Below, piece by piece: positions 62,212 to 64,000 of a stretch of 64,000 bases of DNA. A program made the translations under genes and the position numbers. The DNA is from CBDDBK01 sp965225715 (GTDB lineage Bacteria; Bacteroidota; Bacteroidia; Cytophagales; Flammeovirgaceae). The stretch is taken from contig CBDDBK010000002.1 in NCBI GenBank assembly GCA_965225715.1, positions 1-64,000 on the forward strand. Direction: 5' to 3'. Position 1 is the stretch's first letter, and each line of letters opens with the position of its first letter. The notes under the pieces were generated by a model. It saw only the letters and a program-made list of their open reading frames with translations. It searched no databases and was not told the DNA's origin.

Positions 62212-63543
62212 ATGAAATTTCAATCAATTTTACTTCTTATATTTCTATCTATTTTGAACTTTACGGCTTGTGAAGTAGAAGAAACAATAGATCTTAATGG
62301 AGCTAGTTTAGACCTTATCGTTAATAATGCTCAATTAAGTGATATTCAGAGTTTAGCTACAGGTATAGAATCTGCCATGCGTATACGCTTAGGTACTTAT
62401 TATGACGTAGTTTCTTTAATAGGCCGGGAATATTATAGAGTTTCTAACTCTGATCCCAGATTTACAGGCGATATTTTAGGTAGAGGAACTTCTACTATAG
62501 ATAACAATACCTTCTATACAACAGGTCCTTTTGGTGCTCGATATAATGTAATAAAAAATTGTAATATTACTTTAGAAGCTATTAATAATACTTCGGCTGC
62601 CTTGTCAGATATAGAAAAAAATAGCATTAGAGGCTTTGTACAGACTATACAGGCATACTCATTATTATTAGTTTTAAACCAACAATACAATAATGGAGTT
62701 CGTTTAGATGTTGCTGACCCTGATAATTTAGGTGACTTTGTATCCTTAGAAGCTTCTTTAACAGGCATAAAAAGTTTATTAGATGCCTCTTATGCTTTAT
62801 TGCAAACTTCTGATGCTGATGCAAGCTTTATTTTAGATCTTTCCAGTGGTTTTGTTAATTTTGATGATCCTGCTTTAGATGCTAAAGTTAGTGATTTAGC
62901 TAAATTTAACAGAGCAATAGCAGCTCGAGTAGCCTTATATCAAAACGATCTTCCTGAAGTTTTAGATGCCTTAACAAATTCATTTATAGATTTTGATGGC
63001 GATTTAAATACAGGCGTTTCACATACCTTTTCTACTGCCGGTGGTGATCAACTTAACCCTTTGTTTTATGCTCCAAATTCAAATGGAGAGACTATAATTG
63101 TACACCCTGATTTTATTGCAGATACTTTAGCCGGTGATACCCGTATAAATAAAGTTAGTAAAAGAACTGCAACTCTAACTTTCGATGACTTGAGTAGTGA
63201 TTATGATTTGGCAGTGTATGCCTCCACATCTACACCTATTCCGATTATTCGAAATGAAGAATTAATCCTTATCTATGCCGAAGCCAATAGAACTTCAAAT
63301 ACTGCTGAAGCTGTTAGAGCTATTAATATTGTGCGTAATGCGGCAAATATAGGTGATTATACAGGGGCAACAAGCCCAGAGGCTTTACTTACCGAAATTT
63401 TGTTTCAAAGGCGCTATTCTTTATTAGGCGAAGGGCATCGTTGGATAGATGCACGTAGACATGACTTGTTAAATACCTTACCTATAGATAGAGAAGACGA
63501 CGATGTGTTCATAGAATTTCCAAGACCAGCGACTGAAAATTAG
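62212..63543 (+). CDS. SusD/RagB-family nutrient-binding lipoprotein
   Basis: This 443-residue surface lipoprotein has a leader ending in ILNFTAC as the lipobox. The SusD fold is shown by the helical TPR-like N-terminal half (IRGFVQTIQAYSLLLVLNQQYNNG). The C-terminal motif is EELILIYAEANRT...EILFQRRYSLLGEGHRWIDARR. It caps the SusC barrel and delivers ligand. It is slightly shorter than typical SusD proteins (~500-550). No polysaccharide-degrading enzymes are visible nearby, so peptide or other ligands are possible. Confidence 0.93.
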   Translation: MKFQSILLLIFLSILNFTACEVEETIDLNGASLDLIVNNAQLSDIQSLATGIESAMRIRLGTYYDVVSLIGREYYRVSNSDPRFTGDILGRGTSTIDNNTFYTTGPFGARYNVIKNCNITLEAINNTSAALSDIEKNSIRGFVQTIQAYSLLLVLNQQYNNGVRLDVADPDNLGDFVSLEASLTGIKSLLDASYALLQTSDADASFILDLSSGFVNFDDPALDAKVSDLAKFNRAIAARVALYQNDLPEVLDALTNSFIDFDGDLNTGVSHTFSTAGGDQLNPLFYAPNSNGETIIVHPDFIADTLAGDTRINKVSKRTATLTFDDLSSDYDLAVYASTSTPIPIIRNEELILIYAEANRTSNTAEAVRAINIVRNAANIGDYTGATSPEALLTEILFQRRYSLLGEGHRWIDARRHDLLNTLPIDREDDDVFIEFPRPATEN

Positions 63544-63557
63544 ATGAAATAGATAAC

Positions 63558-63608
63558 ATAGACTCTATATTTTTGTACATAACAAAATTTTGACAATATA
63601 GAGTCTAT
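63558..63608. terminator. Inverted repeat downstream of susD, probable terminator
   Basis: ATAGACTCTATATT (63558-63571) is a perfect inverse of AATATAGAGTCTAT (63595-63608), giving a 14-bp stem with a 23-base loop, 14 bases after the susD stop. There is no T-tract after the second arm, so it could also stabilise the mRNA end. Confidence 0.65.
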
Positions 63609-63633
63609 TAAACCTCTTTAGACCTTTGCACCA

Positions 63634-63680
63634 TTTGATGTAATAAAATTTTGATTATCAGTGTTTTATAAAAAATTTAA
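63634..63680 (+). repeat. 47-bp dispersed repeat, copy 2
   Basis: It is nearly the same as 14134-14180 (TTTGATGTAATAAAAxTTTG, then ATTATCAGTxTTTTATAAAA). It lies between susD and the last gene. Confidence 0.75.
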
Positions 63681-63716
63681 CGACTTGATTATAAAATAGT
63701 TATAAAAAAAAGATCC

Positions 63717-64000
63717 ATGTATAAAAATAGAAAAAAATCAAAGTTTTTTAATTTTAAAAAATTAGTATTCGTATTAGGTATTTCTTTATCCCTATTTTTT
63801 TTAAAGAGTGTTAGACAAATTGAAAACGTTAATCAAGCTACAGAAAATTATAATTTTTTGAAGTCTTTAGATTCGAGTTTTTATGGACCATTTTTAAAAT
63901 CCAGAAAAGGAACTAAACAAAAGATTTCTCCGGTCAGCTTAGATTCTGATTTTAAGAAACAAAGTTCTAAAAATAATTTAAGTCAAGTAGCTTACACTCA
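63717..64000 (+). CDS. Hypothetical protein with N-terminal membrane/signal segment, partial
   Basis: The frame from ATG 63717 is open to the window end (94 codons). It starts with a basic segment (MYKNRKKSKFFNFKK). A hydrophobic stretch follows (LVFVLGISLSLFFL) and then a Ser/Lys/Asn-rich hydrophilic region. No family is recognisable from this part. Its position after susCD suggests, but does not show, a secreted or surface protein linked to the same locus. Confidence 0.55.
   Translation, partial: MYKNRKKSKFFNFKKLVFVLGISLSLFFLKSVRQIENVNQATENYNFLKSLDSSFYGPFLKSRKGTKQKISPVSLDSDFKKQSSKNNLSQVAYT

Overview
The window is a low-GC (roughly 30 % by eye) chromosomal segment of a Bacteroidota bacterium. 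The evidence is a SusC/SusD pair, a GldC-like gliding protein, a type IX secretion (T9SS) C-terminal sorting domain on a leucine-rich-repeat protein, the two-subunit form of MetH lacking the homocysteine domain, DUF3822, a PD40/OmpA protein of the PorE type, an ExbB–membrane protein–ExbD–ExbD cluster, and the lack of obvious Shine-Dalgarno sequences. Most of the window is ordinary housekeeping: trxB (cut by the left edge), panD-panB, fabI, gldC, an ABC-F ATPase, dnaB, clpS, metH, exbB/exbD, gpsA, pfkA, mutY, hisB, parE and one tRNA-Arg(CCT).

Layout. 1-6.3 kb: trxB, an ECF sigma factor, panD-panB, a DUF58 protein, fabI (broken by one extra base) and gldC. 6.3-14.1 kb: the most unusual region. 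A gene for a HELAH (HExxH) metalloprotease-like protein, itself lacking an export signal, is coupled by an ATGA overlap to a small lipoprotein-like gene. Five shorter tandem copies of the pair follow, 1.15-1.19 kb each, and then a remnant of a seventh. The short copies keep the HELAH half and the partner gene, and each ends in the same hairpin terminator. The copies are mosaics of one another. 14.3-21 kb: a repeat-rich lipoprotein, tRNA-Arg inside a 22-bp perfect inverted repeat, an ABC-F protein, dnaB, an aspartyl protease with a PDZ domain, and clpS. 21.2-22 kb: decayed genes and a toxin-antitoxin remnant with a truncated PIN toxin. 22-31.5 kb: metH and an ExbB/ExbD cluster followed by a repetitive coiled-coil membrane protein, YtxH and DUF1573 proteins, then gpsA, a thioredoxin-like protein and DUF3822. 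31.7-34.4 kb: a frameshifted LRR/T9SS cargo gene. 34.6-38.9 kb: pfkA, mutY and an IS607-type element (serine recombinase plus TnpB) whose right end abuts the 3' end of mutY. 39-46.9 kb: an Rpn-type nuclease, a penicillin acylase, a cluster of two unknown genes, a PD-(D/E)XK protein and an AAA ATPase, and an OmpA protein. 47-58.9 kb: ClC channel, TPR protein, hisB, an OmpH/Skp-like protein, a PAP2-like membrane protein, a PorE-like protein, a small metal-related cluster and parE. 59.2-64 kb: a SusC/SusD uptake pair and the start of an unknown gene.

Between genes there are at least three families of short dispersed repeats. One is a ~95-bp element in four copies that can fold into three successive hairpins; its first hairpin shows two compensatory base-pair changes between copies. 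The second is a motif close to TTTGATTATCAATATT, present in about ten intergenic places. The third is a 56-bp repeat found downstream of two genes. Several genes are broken by single-base indels, truncation or an in-frame stop (fabI, the LRR gene, a vapC-like toxin, a secreted-protein remnant). Some of these could be assembly errors, fabI in particular because it is normally essential.
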